From Daphnia carinata (taxonomy: Eukaryota; Arthropoda; Branchiopoda; Diplostraca; Daphniidae), in contig NC_081335.1 in NCBI RefSeq assembly GCF_022539665.2, forward strand, positions 2,108,001-2,172,000: a DNA stretch of 64,000 nucleotides, read 5' to 3'. Position 1 is the first letter of the stretch, and each line of letters begins with the position of its first letter. The notes under the pieces were generated by a model. The model was given only the letters and a program-made list of their open reading frames with translations. It did not search any database and had not been told where the DNA came from. Position numbers and translations under genes: made by a program. This document shows, one piece after another, positions 1-14,200 of this stretch.

Positions 1-1113
1 CATGAATTGAAGGATATTATCGTGATCAAGCTGAGGTAATTTGAAAACCTCTTGCTCAGCGAGCCAAGATTGCTTATCCTAGAAAAAGTTTTATTGTGCA
101 TTTACATATGAATCTCTCCAGAATTCTCCTCCTATAGTTCAACTAATAATACCTGAAGTGGGAAGATTTTGACGGCAACAGTTTCGGTTTTTAGCTGTCC
201 TTTCCAAACTGCACCAAACCTGCCACGTGCTTTGATTTCTAATAATTGCACGGGGCTTACGGTGAGCGTTGGCGAAGGGGGATGGATCGCTTGGGGTTCA
301 GCAGTAGGTAACTAGTTCAAAGAACAATTAGAAAACATTTCGGACTGCTACAACAGTCTTATTACCTCGTTGAAGTATGCCATTCGCTGACGACGGTACA
401 TCCAATACCCAATTACAATCATGAAGGTTATAGCCACAATTGGAACAAGTGTGTACATCAGGGTGTTTAAAATGGGCTTTCCTTGAGAACTTCTTAAGGG
501 AGGAACACCATCTACAAGACAATTGCTTATTTTTTTTATGTAAATATTTGATGTGGTGAACAACATACCAATGGTGGGCGGTGTCTCTGTTGCCAAGGGC
601 TCCCAGGAAAATTCTCTGTTACAATAATCCCCCTCACAACAGCAAAAAAGAAGGTTTTTCCTTGGTTCTTCTTTTTGGCCAACACACTTTGACTGATTGT
701 AGCAGCCAAAGTTGTTCAAAAAACAGCCCTGGAAAAAAATTTCATTTTCACATTGCAGTCATTTGGACTACTATGTTTACAATAAGAAACCTTGAATTTG
801 ATTTGTAGCTCTCCAGAACTTGAATTTTGCCATAAAACATAGCAGTGATTCCTTTTATTGGGTTCTGCAACTTCACAATACTCCGTTTCATTGCAGCCCT
901 TTCCAGTGTCTTGGCAAATGGTATGATTATAATATTCACATTTTGTAGTCACAAGAGAGCTTTCAGTTGGAGAAACTGTAATACAAGTAGCCAGCCATTA
1001 TGCATTATTACATAAAATATTATAAATAACACAAAATAGTGTTTACCTTTAGTCAAAAGTACTATAGTTGACACGAGGAAAAGTATGGAAAAAAATTCTC
1101 TAGTACATCCCAT
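1..1113 (-). CDS. put: Activin/BMP type II receptor serine/threonine kinase (punt/ACVR2), 5' part, truncated by window edge
   Basis: Type I membrane receptor that binds activin/BMP ligands and phosphorylates type I receptors in TGF-beta signalling. Coding exons read on the minus strand: 1113-1047, 975-791, 728-569, 511-366, 311-153 and 78-1; phases agree throughout, giving 265 residues before the edge. Visible parts are a signal peptide ([20 protein letters not shown]), a cysteine-rich three-finger ectodomain with [11 protein letters not shown] and [12 protein letters not shown], a membrane helix at about residues 155-176 followed by MYRRQR, and the kinase start with a glycine loop ([11 protein letters not shown]), the VAVKIF lysine and HDNILQF. 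The domain order and the ectodomain/kinase wording are those of the punt/ACVR2 family. An in-frame ATG 18 codons upstream exists, but the chosen start gives the better signal peptide. The rest of the kinase lies left of the window. Family assignment is very firm; orthology to punt is inferred. Confidence 0.93.
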
Positions 1114-4100
1114 TTTCAGAAAATTTAAGGGACCTGAACTGCTGGAAATTAAACAGTCAACTTTCAAGTTTTGATGTTTCTATTCTTTTAGCATGGGCAA
1201 ACCCCAGATAGAATGGTCAGCTACAGGCCCATTGACAATAAGCCATTGACACTTGCTATAAAGGAATTGCAATCCTACTTGAATTATCAAGTCTATAACG
1301 TGGGACTTCTACACTATTTGTGTCAGGAATTATACGATTTTTGCGACGTAGAGCCCCCTTCACATTTGCTGTAGTGTGACTTCTACAACGTAGATTAATA
1401 AACAAGACCAGCGAGAACAGCCAGACTGTGTTCTCTGCCGAACAGCGATGTTCGTTAAATCAATCGAACACAAAAAAAAACAGAATTTTGTGATCTCTTC
1501 TCGATCGTCGCAATTGGGAGCGTAACTCATAAAAACAAAACGCCACAAAATGGCGTATACTTCGTTTACAATCGATCTTTACACAGAGTGAAATAGACGA
1601 ACGCTTAAAATGAAATCCACCATGATTCTTTCCTGAGCTTCCCCTAGCGTTGGACTCCTTTGCTTGTGATTTTTTAGTACCTCTGGAGATACTCGTCGAT
1701 AGGTGGCGCATGGAACAGCCATGGTCGATAGTCTCCTATCTTCTTTTTTTCTCCAAATATCTAAGTATCGATTCATAAATTTTTTTGAAGAATCAAACAA
1801 ATGAGCTACGCCATGCACAACGTCGTATTTATTCGTTATTCGTTGTTTTTATTACTCTTTCAATTTTTTTTATTGGTTACTCAAAAACAGTTATAATAAC
1901 ACAAATGTGTGTTTTTTTTTTTACTTTCACCAGAAATTCATTTTTAAATGAATGTTCTGCTGTGAATGGGTCCGTGAGTAGCGGTAATTTCGACTGGCAA
2001 GTTGATGAGGGAAAGCGTTTTGGCAACTGTACCAGACAGCCTAGTTTTCGTAGTTATGCGATAGATTTATCAACCAAGCTTTTTTGTAACTTGAAAATAG
2101 ACATTAGAAATTATAACAAAAATGCAAGGTAGTCGGAAACAGTGCAATCTATGCAAATGTTGAGGGGAAACCGATCGACTTAATTATAAAGGTTTCGGGG
2201 AGAACAGCAGGTGCAGCTGATTTAAATAATTACGAATAATGTACCACAAGACAAATGTGTTCGGAACGCGATTCCACTTAAAATTCCTTGGGAGTTGGGC
2301 TGCGAAAGTACGGAGAAGCTTGTAACATCGAGGTCACATCACAGCTGCCTCTAGCCTTCACAAAAAAACTTGACGAAACAAGTCGAACAAAATGCACTTC
2401 AAAACCTAGAAGCAGAGCAGACTTTTTGAATGAGAACTTTTAGATCAGATACTCAATAATGGCCACACATAATGCTAAGGGCGTTTGTCATTTCTCTTGT
2501 CAGCAACATTGCGTACATAGAAAGGCAAGCTATGACGAAATTAATTTCCTGATAACTGCCGCTGCCAAGTTGACTGAGTACGAAATGTCGCACGTTAAAA
2601 AACAGTGTCGTTCTGTATCACGCAATTTGAACGAAAGACAGAAAAGGAATGTCTGTGCCAGACAAGTTTCAAGTCCAATTGAAATCGGTAGCGGGTTTCG
2701 TAACGAACATTACTATCACGAAAAACAGAAGCTTAATTCGATCTGCAGAAAAGAGACAGGGAACAAAAAAATCGTTAATTGTAGACAGCGATGAATACGT
2801 TAGACAGAAGAAACTGTCTCCTCTAATTTTTGTTCCAACAGCGGCGTGGGAGTCTTGCGTCATTCCAAGCTGGCAAGCAGACATTGACACGATCATGGCA
2901 ATGCTTCCGTCTGGAGACCATCCATGCGTTGGTCATAAAAGACCGTAAATGGAGTGATCACTGCTGCACGATTATTTGGTATCATGTGCTTCCTTTATAA
3001 TAGCAGTCTGAGCTCCTGAGCGAAGGTGGCCGCAGCTTGTATTCGTTAAAAAAGCATATCTTGTCACATTTTCCATTCGTCACAGGGCGGCGGCCAAAAG
3101 ACATGACGAACAAACGATGATAGCGAACGCAACTAACACTTAAACTAATGATAAGCAATTTTGTTTTTCATCATTAAAGAGCAAAGAATTTCTCGTATTA
3201 AAAAGACGCATCTCCAACGCCTTTTTTTTTCTCAAGAAACATAGTTGAAATTCTCGTCTATAGATGACGACACAGTTGCTAAACCGTGAGAACTTTTTGA
3301 AATGTTTTAAACTTACGACGCGTTTTAAAAATATGAATACTGTACAAATCATTCCCTAATCTTTTCAGAGCATAGAAAGTAAACATACGTCGAGGCGTTT
3401 CAAGAGGCTAATATCGCGGGACACGCACATTTGCCCGATCTGCTCCCATTCGGGGTTTAATATTTCCTCATTCATCGTATGGCAGCACGTTTATGAAAGG
3501 AACTTTGGGTACATCTATAGGCGGGGCGCGTAACAAAAGTTGCACTGTAATCATATTGACAGATAGTACCGCTCACGACTCCTGCCAATATGTTCCGTGC
3601 ACTACTTTCTTTACCCATTTGGTTCTTTCCCGTCTGTTTGTATGGTGCATAGGTCTTAATCTAAGTGAAAGCATAGACCAACAAAAAGTCATAGCAATCC
3701 CTTTTCGCTTTCGTTTTCGTTATGTAAATATGATAGCATTTACTGATGTAAGGAAGAACTTTCTTCAATGATTTTATGTACCACATATATGAATTTACAA
3801 ATGAATTATATCCGTATGCACTCCACTATTCATCATGGCACCTAAAATGCATGACATTTTACAAACCATCTGGTGGTGGAAGTGCACCGCGAAGTAATTC
3901 GAATGTAAAATTTATTTCACTACTTTCGTCATTTTTCTGATTAGATGTAAATGGAGTTATTCTGTTTCATAACGTTCATTTGAATTGAGAGACGGCTATC
4001 CTGCGCAAATTTTCTTTTTCATTATTTTAGGTATCAGTGATTTGTATTCAAATTATTGCTAAAATATTTGAAAAATTTTAGGTGGTCTCACGAAAGCTTT

Positions 4101-6019
4101 TCGTGCGAATACAAATCAAACTGACTCTGTTCCCTTTGTTAACTATTCAAGGTGATAGAACAGCATCGTGCTTGATTAATGCTCAATAATGTACACGAAA
4201 TCATTTTCAATGGCGATTTTTCAAGGATAACCAAGACAAGAGATGAGGGTAAACAGGTAGTTTAGTGTAGAAGTAACCTCAAGGAGGACGACATCTTGCT
4301 ACCATATATCGAAAACAACATTTTAACCGTGATCATTCACGCAAAAGATTGTGACAATCTCAGATATTTCCTGTCCATTTTTTTTTCATCTCCCATTTCG
4401 AGTTTGAGAATTTTATGCTTTTAGTATTACATACCCGCAATGCCATTCGTGATTTTGTTTCATTTTTGCTCTTGACATTCTTTTTATTTAAAAAAAAACC
4501 GCAGAACATCCCCAAATAGTGGTGGGGATTCTGAAATGGCCTTGCCCGGCAGTTCTTGCATGACTGCTGTTGATTTGATGAGATACTAGAAGGAAAAATT
4601 CTCTCTCTCTCCTTTTAGTGCTTCCAGTACGTCGAAGAGATTGAACACTAGAGAAAGAGCACGAAGCCATGGACAAAAAGTCGCGCCAGTTACCAGCGAA
4701 GGTCGTAAAAGAATAAGACAAAGTTGGGTGGCACGAAACACATCCAAACTTTCAAGGTGAGGCGAAAAAAAAAAAAAAGGTACACGCCCTCACCTTGCCA
4801 ACGGTGACCAGTTTGGCAATCATCTGGGTGTAACAATTTTAGGGGATTGGACTAGATTATTTGGAACAGCGACACAGATATGGCTGTTAGACTTGTCCAC
4901 ATCGAACCAAATTATTAGAGACAGACCCATAAATATAACCGGTCTTTTCTCAACGTGTACAAAGAATCCAACAAATTCCGAAACGGAACTCTATCGATGA
5001 GAACTAGGACTTGAATGCACACATCAAGTTGATTTCAGAAAAAATTATTTGGTTTGTCTGGGAGATAAAATTTTTTCTGGGGGTGTAGATCAACGAAGGA
5101 TGTCAAAGAATTTATTGTCACAGTGTGACGTCATTTGTTCCACTAACTTTTACAAGGCATTTATGACTTTTCGAGTGACTACATCTTGCGCCCGAAAAAA
5201 AAGGTGGTCACAACAATTTTATGATCTTTTTTTTCCCTCTCCCAAAAAACCTACACTACTTTACTTATGTTAAATGTTCTTCAAATGACAACTATACAGC
5301 TTCACCCTTCCCTCCCTGACAGGGCACATTAATGACTGAACACTACCAAATAAGTGTCTAATAAATCTACGAATACTTGAAGGAGTTCTATGAATTACAA
5401 TGCACTATGGTAAAAAACAACCATTTGTAACTTGCCGGTTTCGTAAGCATTATGGGGTTGGGTTTCCTTTCTTATCTGAACAGCTGCACAAAAAACAAAG
5501 CAACAACGAACACAAAAAAAAAACTGTATGTACAGGTTCGTCTTACCTTTGTAAAACACAGTAGGCTCCAGATTGGAAAAAGAGATTGCACGACGTTTTA
5601 ACCTCAATTTGATGTCCTTCGACCGGACCATCCGGTTGTAGGAGGTGAGCAGACGAAAAAAAAAGATCCTGTCTAGTTGACTCATCTTCAGCCATCTGGA
5701 AACGACATTATCGCCATCTTGCATCATCCAATTGTTTGAATGGGGCATTACCGCCACCGCAATTTTTTAGATTTAAGAGGCGAAAGTTGGCTGTTGTTAA
5801 CCAAGACGCTCAAAATGTAACAAGGTCACACAGCTGCATCGTTATCATCGACATTTTTTTTTAAGAAACCGTTTTCTTGCACGTTCCCGCCTACATGTCC
5901 TTTAACGACCGGAAGACGAGCGAAAGTTATCAGTGAAAGTGTTGTACGAAGATGTGCATAAAAACAGGTGTGCCATAATGTAAGCATTTAAATAATTAGA
6001 ATGCAGCCAAATGTACACA

Positions 6020-6032
6020 TACACACACACGC
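6020..6032. repeat. (CA)n microsatellite
   Basis: Short run of alternating AC dinucleotides in intergenic DNA; no gene context. Confidence 0.6.
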
Positions 6033-7675
6033 ACTGAACTCGGCGTAGCATTAGCCGTCAACTGTTTTCTTGTGGAAACTTCGCCCACATTTTTCTCGTG
6101 ACGAACAAAACGAAACGAACCACCGTCGTAAATCAGCCGTTTTATAGACAAGAGATAAACTTTCGTATTGTGATTTCATGCTGGGGTGAAAGGGAATGTT
6201 GGGGTCTTTTAACTTGGAATTTTAAAAAGCCTCATCCTACCCGGATACGTACGCTTTTCAATTACCCCCATTTTTCCAACCTGTGTGTTTAGGGATCTGT
6301 AGTGTAAAAACAGAAAAACCAAACAAAAAGAAGTTTTGGGGTAAAGCTGGTTTCGTCCAAGAGATAAAACGAATCAAACAATATAATACAATAGATCGTA
6401 AAACATTTTGAAGGGTTGTTTGGTTTCCCTTTCTTCCCCGTTGGAGATTCAGCTGATTGCTTTGATTGCCACCTAGAGGGTTCAAATGACATGGCCTAAG
6501 GCTGGCTATTCGAAATGCACACCTACCCTCCTGTACAATTCGTGGGTGGGGGAGAGAGAACCTGGTTGAACGTGTAGAACACCAACTTTTAATGAACGGG
6601 CAAGGGAAAAAAACTAGAAATTAAAAAAAAAAGTGTTCGTGACTCTGAAATGTCAAAGCAGATTTCCTTGTACTTTATGTTGTCTTCCGTGGTTTCAAAA
6701 AAAAAAAAAAAAAGGAAAAAAAAATCGCCATTCATCCCTACAACTAGCGCCACTGCCCGCCAAAATATAGGGGCGGGTGTGTAGAACATCCGGGAGATTT
6801 GCTTCTTTTCTTCTTATTTTTTTTTTTTTGCTTCACTCACAACAATAAAAAAATCCATTTCCTATTTGAAAGTTTATTTAAAAGAACGTTTGTTTGAAAA
6901 GAAGACGACAGGTGAATTCATTTTTTGAAATTTGTTTAGTATTGAGCATGCAAAAAAAGAAGAGTTGCCAGTTTGACGAATTGAAACATTGTCAGAAGTA
7001 ATCGGCGACAGCATGGAGAACGTGTGTCGGCGGTATAGGACTAGATTTGTTTGCAACGTTTTTGTGTTAACGTAATTCTGGATCGTGATGCTGCAAGACA
7101 TTTGAAATAGAGAAAAGAATGGAGAATAAAAGGTACTGTTGATTAACTACAAAATGCCTCATTGTTAAAAGGTCTTTTGAGTCAACCAGCAATTGTTCTC
7201 TGCCTTGGTAACAGGAGGAAAAAGATGGCGAAAGAGGAGTGCATTGGTTGCCAATGTCTCAAGAAGCAAACAGTTTTCATGGTCGGTCAAAGAACTCGGA
7301 TGTATTTGCGTCAATACCAGCCATTAAATGTTATCAGTGATCGTCTATTTCGAAACATCATTCCATACAGGTGCATTTACCTAATATTTACTTGGTCTCA
7401 CCCTAAGGGATGAAATTAGCGTCATGGTTTTTTTTGTTCTACCCTCTAAAAACGACCTTTTTTCATCGTATTGTTATTGATATTTTTAACGAATATAATT
7501 CTTTAGGCAAAAATCTTCGAAAAAGACCTTCTCTCCCCCCTCAAAACATGAGCATATTCATCGTCTGGGGGCTTTACCAGTGACCCTGAAGAAAAACTTC
7601 GCCCACCTCAAAAATCCGAACTAAGCGTCCCCCCCTCTCTCTTACCTTCTAAAAGACGTCACCTGGTAAATAAAA

Positions 7676-7694
7676 AGAGAGAGAGAGAGAGAGA
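7676..7694. repeat. (AG)n microsatellite
   Basis: Nine or so perfect AG units, inside a purine-rich stretch running to about 7755, a few hundred bases upstream of the mucin-gene start. GA repeats near arthropod promoters can bind GAGA-type factors; that role is only a possibility here. Confidence 0.7.
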
Positions 7695-8297
7695 ATACAA
7701 CTCGGGAGAAGCCCAGAGGGGAGAGGAGAGTGGGAGAATGGAGGGGAGGGGACCTGTGTATAGATGAGGTATACAAACAGCAGTGGCTCTCGAAGGGGAA
7801 ATTCAACTTTCCTTTCTGTCTGTAAGAGCCAAAAGAAAAAAAAAAGGACTAAGGTAGTCGAAGAGAGACGTTCTCTTCTGGGTTTTTGGGGCCGGGCCAC
7901 CTTCAGTTTCGCCAAGGCATTCGCGGCAGCAGCTAGTCACTGAACGTCGCTCCTGCTCAAGACATTCTTCGAGTTTTTCAAAACGTAAGGAAAAACAAAC
8001 TGCAGTGTTTAATGAAAAACAAGTGAAACCTAAATGGAATAAGACTAGGAATACTGCGACTCTAAACCCAAAAAAATCTGTGTCGAGAATACCATGCTCA
8101 TTACCTGCAGAAAATTCCATTGAAAAAGAAGTGTGCAGTGCGTAGTGCTGACACTGTATACACACTGCCAGTGTGTGTCTGTGTCCATTCAACACTTTTG
8201 AAATTGAATCAAAGTGATCATTTTCGTCGAGCTGCTGTGGTGTCGGATGACTCGAGCCACTTGTGTTGGCCGTCCGACCGACATCCAGATGACCAAC

Positions 8298-11200
8298 ATG
8301 AAACGTCCATTACTCATTTGGTTGATGTTATGTTGCTGCTGCATCGGCATTGGAATGTCGCAACGACAGGGTAAGAATTTGTTTTTCACTTTCATCGCTA
8401 AGAGACTCCATTTTGTTCATTTGACCTTTATGGGATGCAAGGCACGGCACCGCCCACGCTCGATTGCCATGGTGATGAAATCGTCCACATTTCTTTCGTC
8501 TCCTAGTTAGTAATTACGTGGATGTAGAGAGACCACCAAATATGGCGACGCAATATTAACTAGACCTTGTCACACGATGCGGTTGATTATTGTTTAGACA
8601 GAGAGAAAGCTAACCGTACAATAGCCAAAGCTAACGAATCGTAATCTATTAATCAGACTGTACATCTTTTTTAGACTGCTTTTTGCTTTCGCTTTAAAAT
8701 TAAGGGAGAACCATTGAAGCCTGTTAAGTTATTGTTAACTTTTTGTCGATTGAAATTCGCGATCGTCCGTCACGCAGACGCCCGACACTTTATTTTTAAA
8801 GGTAAAAGCGTGAGCATCAACGAGAAAGCAATAGGGCCGAGAAAGTTTTTCCAGCCATAAAAAATCATCAAACTCTCGCTGTATATTATTGGCAGACTAT
8901 ACTAGCTCTTTTTTCTTCTTCTTCTCTGCTTTAGAAAAAAAAAAAAAAAAAAAATTATCTTTGTTGCATTCGGCCGTTTTCTCTTGCACAAGCTGTGCTT
9001 TTCTCTCTTGGGCCCAACTGGCCCATCGTGAGCTGAAGGCTATTACAGTCACGGTCACAGTTGGGGGCGCTTGTTTTCATTTCATCGCATTGAAAAAACT
9101 GCCATACAACAAAGAAAAATATCTTTTTAAATCATTTTGCCCTGTATATTTTCTAAAGCCCAACTTTGGCTATCTCATTGCGGTCATTTGTCATTTTTCA
9201 ATCAAAAGGTGTTTGCGTATTACTCATTCGTCTGCAAGAATTTAGGGAGAGAGAGTGAGCTGCTGGAATGTTCCAATGGTGTTGAAGAATAAAAGAAGAG
9301 AAGGCGGAAGTAGGTCACGTGAGCTCCAGGGTCCGCCCCGCAGCGCAAAAGCAAAAGGGGTCATGTATGAGGTCGATATGAGTCGCTACAAAGAAAGGGA
9401 TGAACAACAACATCCATCAAAAAGAAAGAAATAAAACGAGCGAAATTCCATTTGACGACAAAAAAAAAAAACATTTTTCCGGAAGTGAAATTCTTCAAGT
9501 GTCGTGATCCGCACGAACGAATCGGAGCGAATAACGATGTGCCTTTCTCCATTTTATTCCACATTTTCAGTATACATAACATTCAACCGGAAAATACAAA
9601 TAAACAATCTAGGGTCCCCCCCCCCCTCGTCTATGGATGATCCAGTTTTAAAAATGTGTGTTAGAAGATGAGCATAAAAAAACAAGAAGGAGAAAAACTA
9701 ACGGTTTTAAAAAGAAAAAAATTGGCTAGCGTGAAAAAGAGAAAATGCGTTTGGCTCATCCAACCTCTTTATGTCATGCGCGGCGTTCAAGTTCCCCCCA
9801 CTAAAAACTGGCTTTCGATTGAGGTTAAAAGATTCTGTTTTCGGTATTTATGCCTAATATAGGATATATCGCTAAATGTAGCTTTCAGAATGAAGAAGCT
9901 GAACAATTTCTTTTCTTGTTGTTTATTGGCTGGTCTTCTGAATTAAATTGCTTGCCAATAGACTCTAGTGATTGCGCAATATCACATTGAATTCTATGCT
10001 GATGAACAGTAGACATTCTCATAGTTTACTAGCGAACGACTCTCCTTTCAAAATTTCCTTACATGGGATCCTCTTTCTGACTCAAAATTTAATATTATTC
10101 GTGGGTTGAGACATAACTCATCCGAGATACAAAAAAAAAAATGCGCTTTTTAAAATAAAAGTAATATGATACAGTGATTAGAAAGCCACTAGCAAAACCG
10201 CCGCTGACAATTTCCATCATTTTTTTCTTTTTTAGCCACAGAAACACCTTCATATAGGGAGACTATACAGACACCCGTGTTGTCTGATGCTAAAAAGTTC
10301 ACCTGCAATTACCCTCCTTTTTTTTTTTACTCGACTGATGCGTGTCCGCCGTTAGCACAAGCCGCTCTCTCCGCTTATTCACTCTAAACATGTAACATGT
10401 ACACGTCTTCACCGCAAAGAGAGAGGGCCTGCATTTTTAGATTGGCATTGCGCCAATCATATCGGTTGTATCGTGAAATTCGATTCCGCGAGTACATCCC
10501 CGCTTTTTTTTTTTTTTTTCATACCAATTGTTTTCATTTTTTTTTTTTTTTTGCTGGACAAAATGTTGAGTCGGCAACAAAGCCGAAAATGAAGGCAGCC
10601 ATGGCAAGCGAATTGTAGCTATGCGGAGTGATCTCTTTTGGCGGTTCACGGTTTCAAACGATGTCACGCTACATTCTTATTTGGGTGAGATTGTTACAGT
10701 TCTCATTAGGTTGCCGACCTACATCCAACGAGCAAAAGCTTCCTGTTTAGCGTTAGATGAGTTTTCGACCTCTTTGAACTCGGTCACGACATTTTTCCTT
10801 CAACAGCGGCAATCATAACCGGTACTACACGCGTGCTAGATTAGATGAGGGCAGATAGAAATCGGGTGGGAGGATTATCTCATAATCAACCTCTTCCTCT
10901 TGCTGCATGTCTAAAGTCGTTAAGCATCGTAAATTTCCGACTGCTAAAAATGAGGTCGCATTTCTCAGTTTGCATTCTCATGCTTCAACATTTCATTTCT
11001 TTTTAGTGTTGAACAACTGCCTTTGGAGGCTGTTTTCTTATGAAATAACACTTATCGCTATTGTTTTATTGGTTTCGATTGGTTTCTATTCGAGTTTTGC
11101 TGAAACGACGCTTAATTTTCTATTGCCGTAGAGCGTCGCACACACACACACGCACAAAAAATAACATAGAAAGGGAACAACCAAGAAAAGTGAGACTATG

Positions 11201-14200
11201 TAATCATATCCACTTGGCTAACTGGTTGATGGTCTGAAACCAGAGAAATATGTACAGTATCACCGCGTTCCGCGGTGCACTTGACAAACGGAAAGAAAAC
11301 TTTCACGCCGTGCATTTTTTTTTTTCGCCTAACGGGAGTACCAAACACTCCCACCTTATAACCGAAATATAAAAAGAGAGAGAAAGGGAAAATTATTCGG
11401 CTGGATAAAATGTTCAACAACTCGTATAGGTGTAATATATCTTCTTTGATAGCTGTCTTTTTTTGTGCCATTCCTTTCTTACCTCGGTCGGCTGTTGAGA
11501 CTCCATTAAACAAAAGGATGACGTCGACAACGCAAAATCCATCAAAATAGATCATTTTTATTTTTGCATTACCTCCCGCTATTTTTTTTTTTTTGCAAGT
11601 GTATGAATAAAGCCTTAAAAAAAACGCCCATGGAAACACGATGAATAAAAAAGGCGAGTCTTTGGAATCACGCAGATTCCCGGTCGAGGCTATTTGCCGC
11701 CGAGAGAGAAAACGGGTTTTTTAATGCGTGTTCCACTCTCCTGCTGTTGGAAGAAGGAGAAAGGGGAAAAGTATCGGCCTGCCCTTTCTCGTCGCAAGTA
11801 GGGCAACGCAGTGAGTGAGCGGGAGTCTTGTTATTCGCCGAGACACACACACAGCCAATTTGGCGGATGCTAACTGTTGACCTACCGATTTTCTCGCGCT
11901 TTTCCTCCGCGTTTTGGAAAACCAAAACACGAGAGACTAACAACCAGGATGAATGAACACCTCCTTCTTCTTGAGGTAGAAATGTTTCATCTCACGTTTC
12001 GGATGAACAATGAGGAGGAAGTTTTTATCAAATATTTTCCTCAAATGGCTTCAAATATTGAATGAATTTCTAATCGTTTTTTTTTTGTGAAAAGAATCTG
12101 TTGAGCAACGATGACGGAACAATCGACGAGCAACGTTTTCCCCGTCATCGCAGACCCTTATTGAAAAGTCTAATTTAAAGATTTTTTCCCCCCTACACCC
12201 CTACCCCGAAAGCCTCCTCCCCTCTGCGCTGTTTGAATAGGCAATTTGAAACGTATTATGTAAGAAGCGCCACGACCTAGCCACGTTTGATGATTTACAT
12301 TTTTAAATTAAAAAGAAAAAATCTCTGTGGGCTAGAAAATTCACGAGCCATCCCTACGTTTCGGATGTCTCATAAAGAAAGAAGAAAAGAGAAAAAAAAA
12401 TCAGTTATGGTAATCTTGTTATTCTTTATCTTTTCCTGACAGTTGGCGATGATCGACCGTTGCGGTTCCAGTCGTTCCCGTCCAATCCTCCGCAGTCGTT
12501 TCAACAAATAAATTTTTTCGGGCCGCTTTCACCTCAGCAATCTGCTGATCCGGCTGGGTCAACGCCTAATCGTCAAGCTTTGTTCTTCGCGTCGCAAAAT
12601 GCTGACCAGCAAGATTCGCGCAATCCCATTTTTAATTCGGGCGCAGTTAGTCCGCTGTCCACGCTGGCGTCATCGTCGATCGGGTCCGTACAAAGAGGTC
12701 AACAGATCCGCAATCCGACGGTGGAAGGCGGTTTCAATCCGCAGCTTCAGCTGCCCACCGAAGTGGCCGCCAATGCGTTTCCGTCCAGCGCTGGCCGGTT
12801 AACTCCGGCTTCCACTTTAATCCAAAGCCGCGAACAGCCGAAACAGAAACCGATCGTTCAGTTCCAGTTCAGTCGGGATCAAGTTCAACCGATGAACCCG
12901 AGCGGCAATTTCAATCGCTTCCAGCGTCCCGAACTCAAACTTGAATTGCTTCCGGAATTAGACGACTTTCCGCTTCCTGTGCCCATTGGATTCCGCACGC
13001 CTTTTTTCCATCAGACCACAGAGGCCAATCGCCAACAGGAAACAACGAAGCATCAACAACACGTCCAGCAGTCTCCTCCATCCGGAGCAGGACCCATCCA
13101 GGCATCATCCGTGCCTGAAAAAGCCATTGAAGAATCTCTTCCAGCTGCGATCCAAGAGATTCCAGATGCCCTGCCAGAAACCAACGACTTCCAACATGTC
13201 CCACCTGTGACATCCGTCCATCAACCGGAATCGCCCTTGACCGTCGAACCGCCATCGACGCCACGCCCATCTCAACTTCAGGTTCTCAGCGATCAGCCGG
13301 AACCCGGATCGATTGGAGACAGTCCATCAAACAGAAGAAACAGGTTGCGACGGCCATTGAATAGCAACGAAACACCGGCAACCAGTGCGGAATTATCCAA
13401 CAGCCCGCGTCGAGTCCCTCCCGTCCGAGAAGGAAATCCTAATCTTAGACCTGTGCTGCTGGACGAACCGTCGGCCGTGACGACCGGAAGCCTACGTCAA
13501 AGAGTCCGTTCGACTACTACAACATCTGCGCCATTAGCCATTCCTGTGACTACTGAAGCAGCTGAACCGGTTACGATTCGCACGCGTCTGCCGCTCATTC
13601 GTCCGCGACCCAGTGTGCCGTCTCGAACTCGAACGAACGTCCGTGTTTTCACGACATCACCACCGGAAGAAGAACCCGTCACGACACGCGCGCCATCCAC
13701 TACTAGTCGTTTCTTCGGGAGACGTCCGAGACCGACTGTGTTGCCAGATGAGGAACTTGAAATCTTGATTACAACAACTCAGAGATCACGCGGGCCGACG
13801 ACGACACGAGTCCGCAATCAATTCCGGTTTAATTCGCCAGAACAGAGCGTCCCTTCAACGACAATCAAACCTATCCATTTCAATTCGCCTGAATTGAGCC
13901 AACCTGTGACGACGACATCCCAATCTCCGGTTACACTGGCCAGTCCAGTTCAAACGGATGTGAACATTGTCAACGAGTCGATCACGATTGCCGATCAACC
14001 GCTATTGATTCCGGCCGCAGAAGACGTAATCGATAGCACGACAATTGAACCAGAAGAAGAATATTATTATGACGACGTCGTCGATGAAGTCGACGTCGTA
14101 TCCGCCAATGATACCGCAACGACGACTACCGTTGTACCAGAAACCATTCCCATTTCTGAGGCTTCATCAACATCAACTACTCCATCTCAAGAACTTCCAG

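Larger units (their letters stand above)
1168..8246. other. Intergenic region, no gene recognised
   Basis: About 7 kb between the divergently oriented receptor and mucin genes. Open frames here (for example 2459-2794 and 2649-2948 on the plus strand, up to 111 codons) show no domain or family resemblance that I recognise and no convincing splice partners. A TATAAAGG on the plus strand at 1257-1264 has no recognisable gene behind it. The right end, about 7900-8246, must contain the promoter and 5' UTR of the mucin gene, but I could not fix its transcription start. Confidence 0.6.

Noticed and set aside
1257-1289. TATAAAGG plus a weak initiator on the plus strand
   Set aside because: No gene on that strand follows; the initiator TCAAGT is off consensus.
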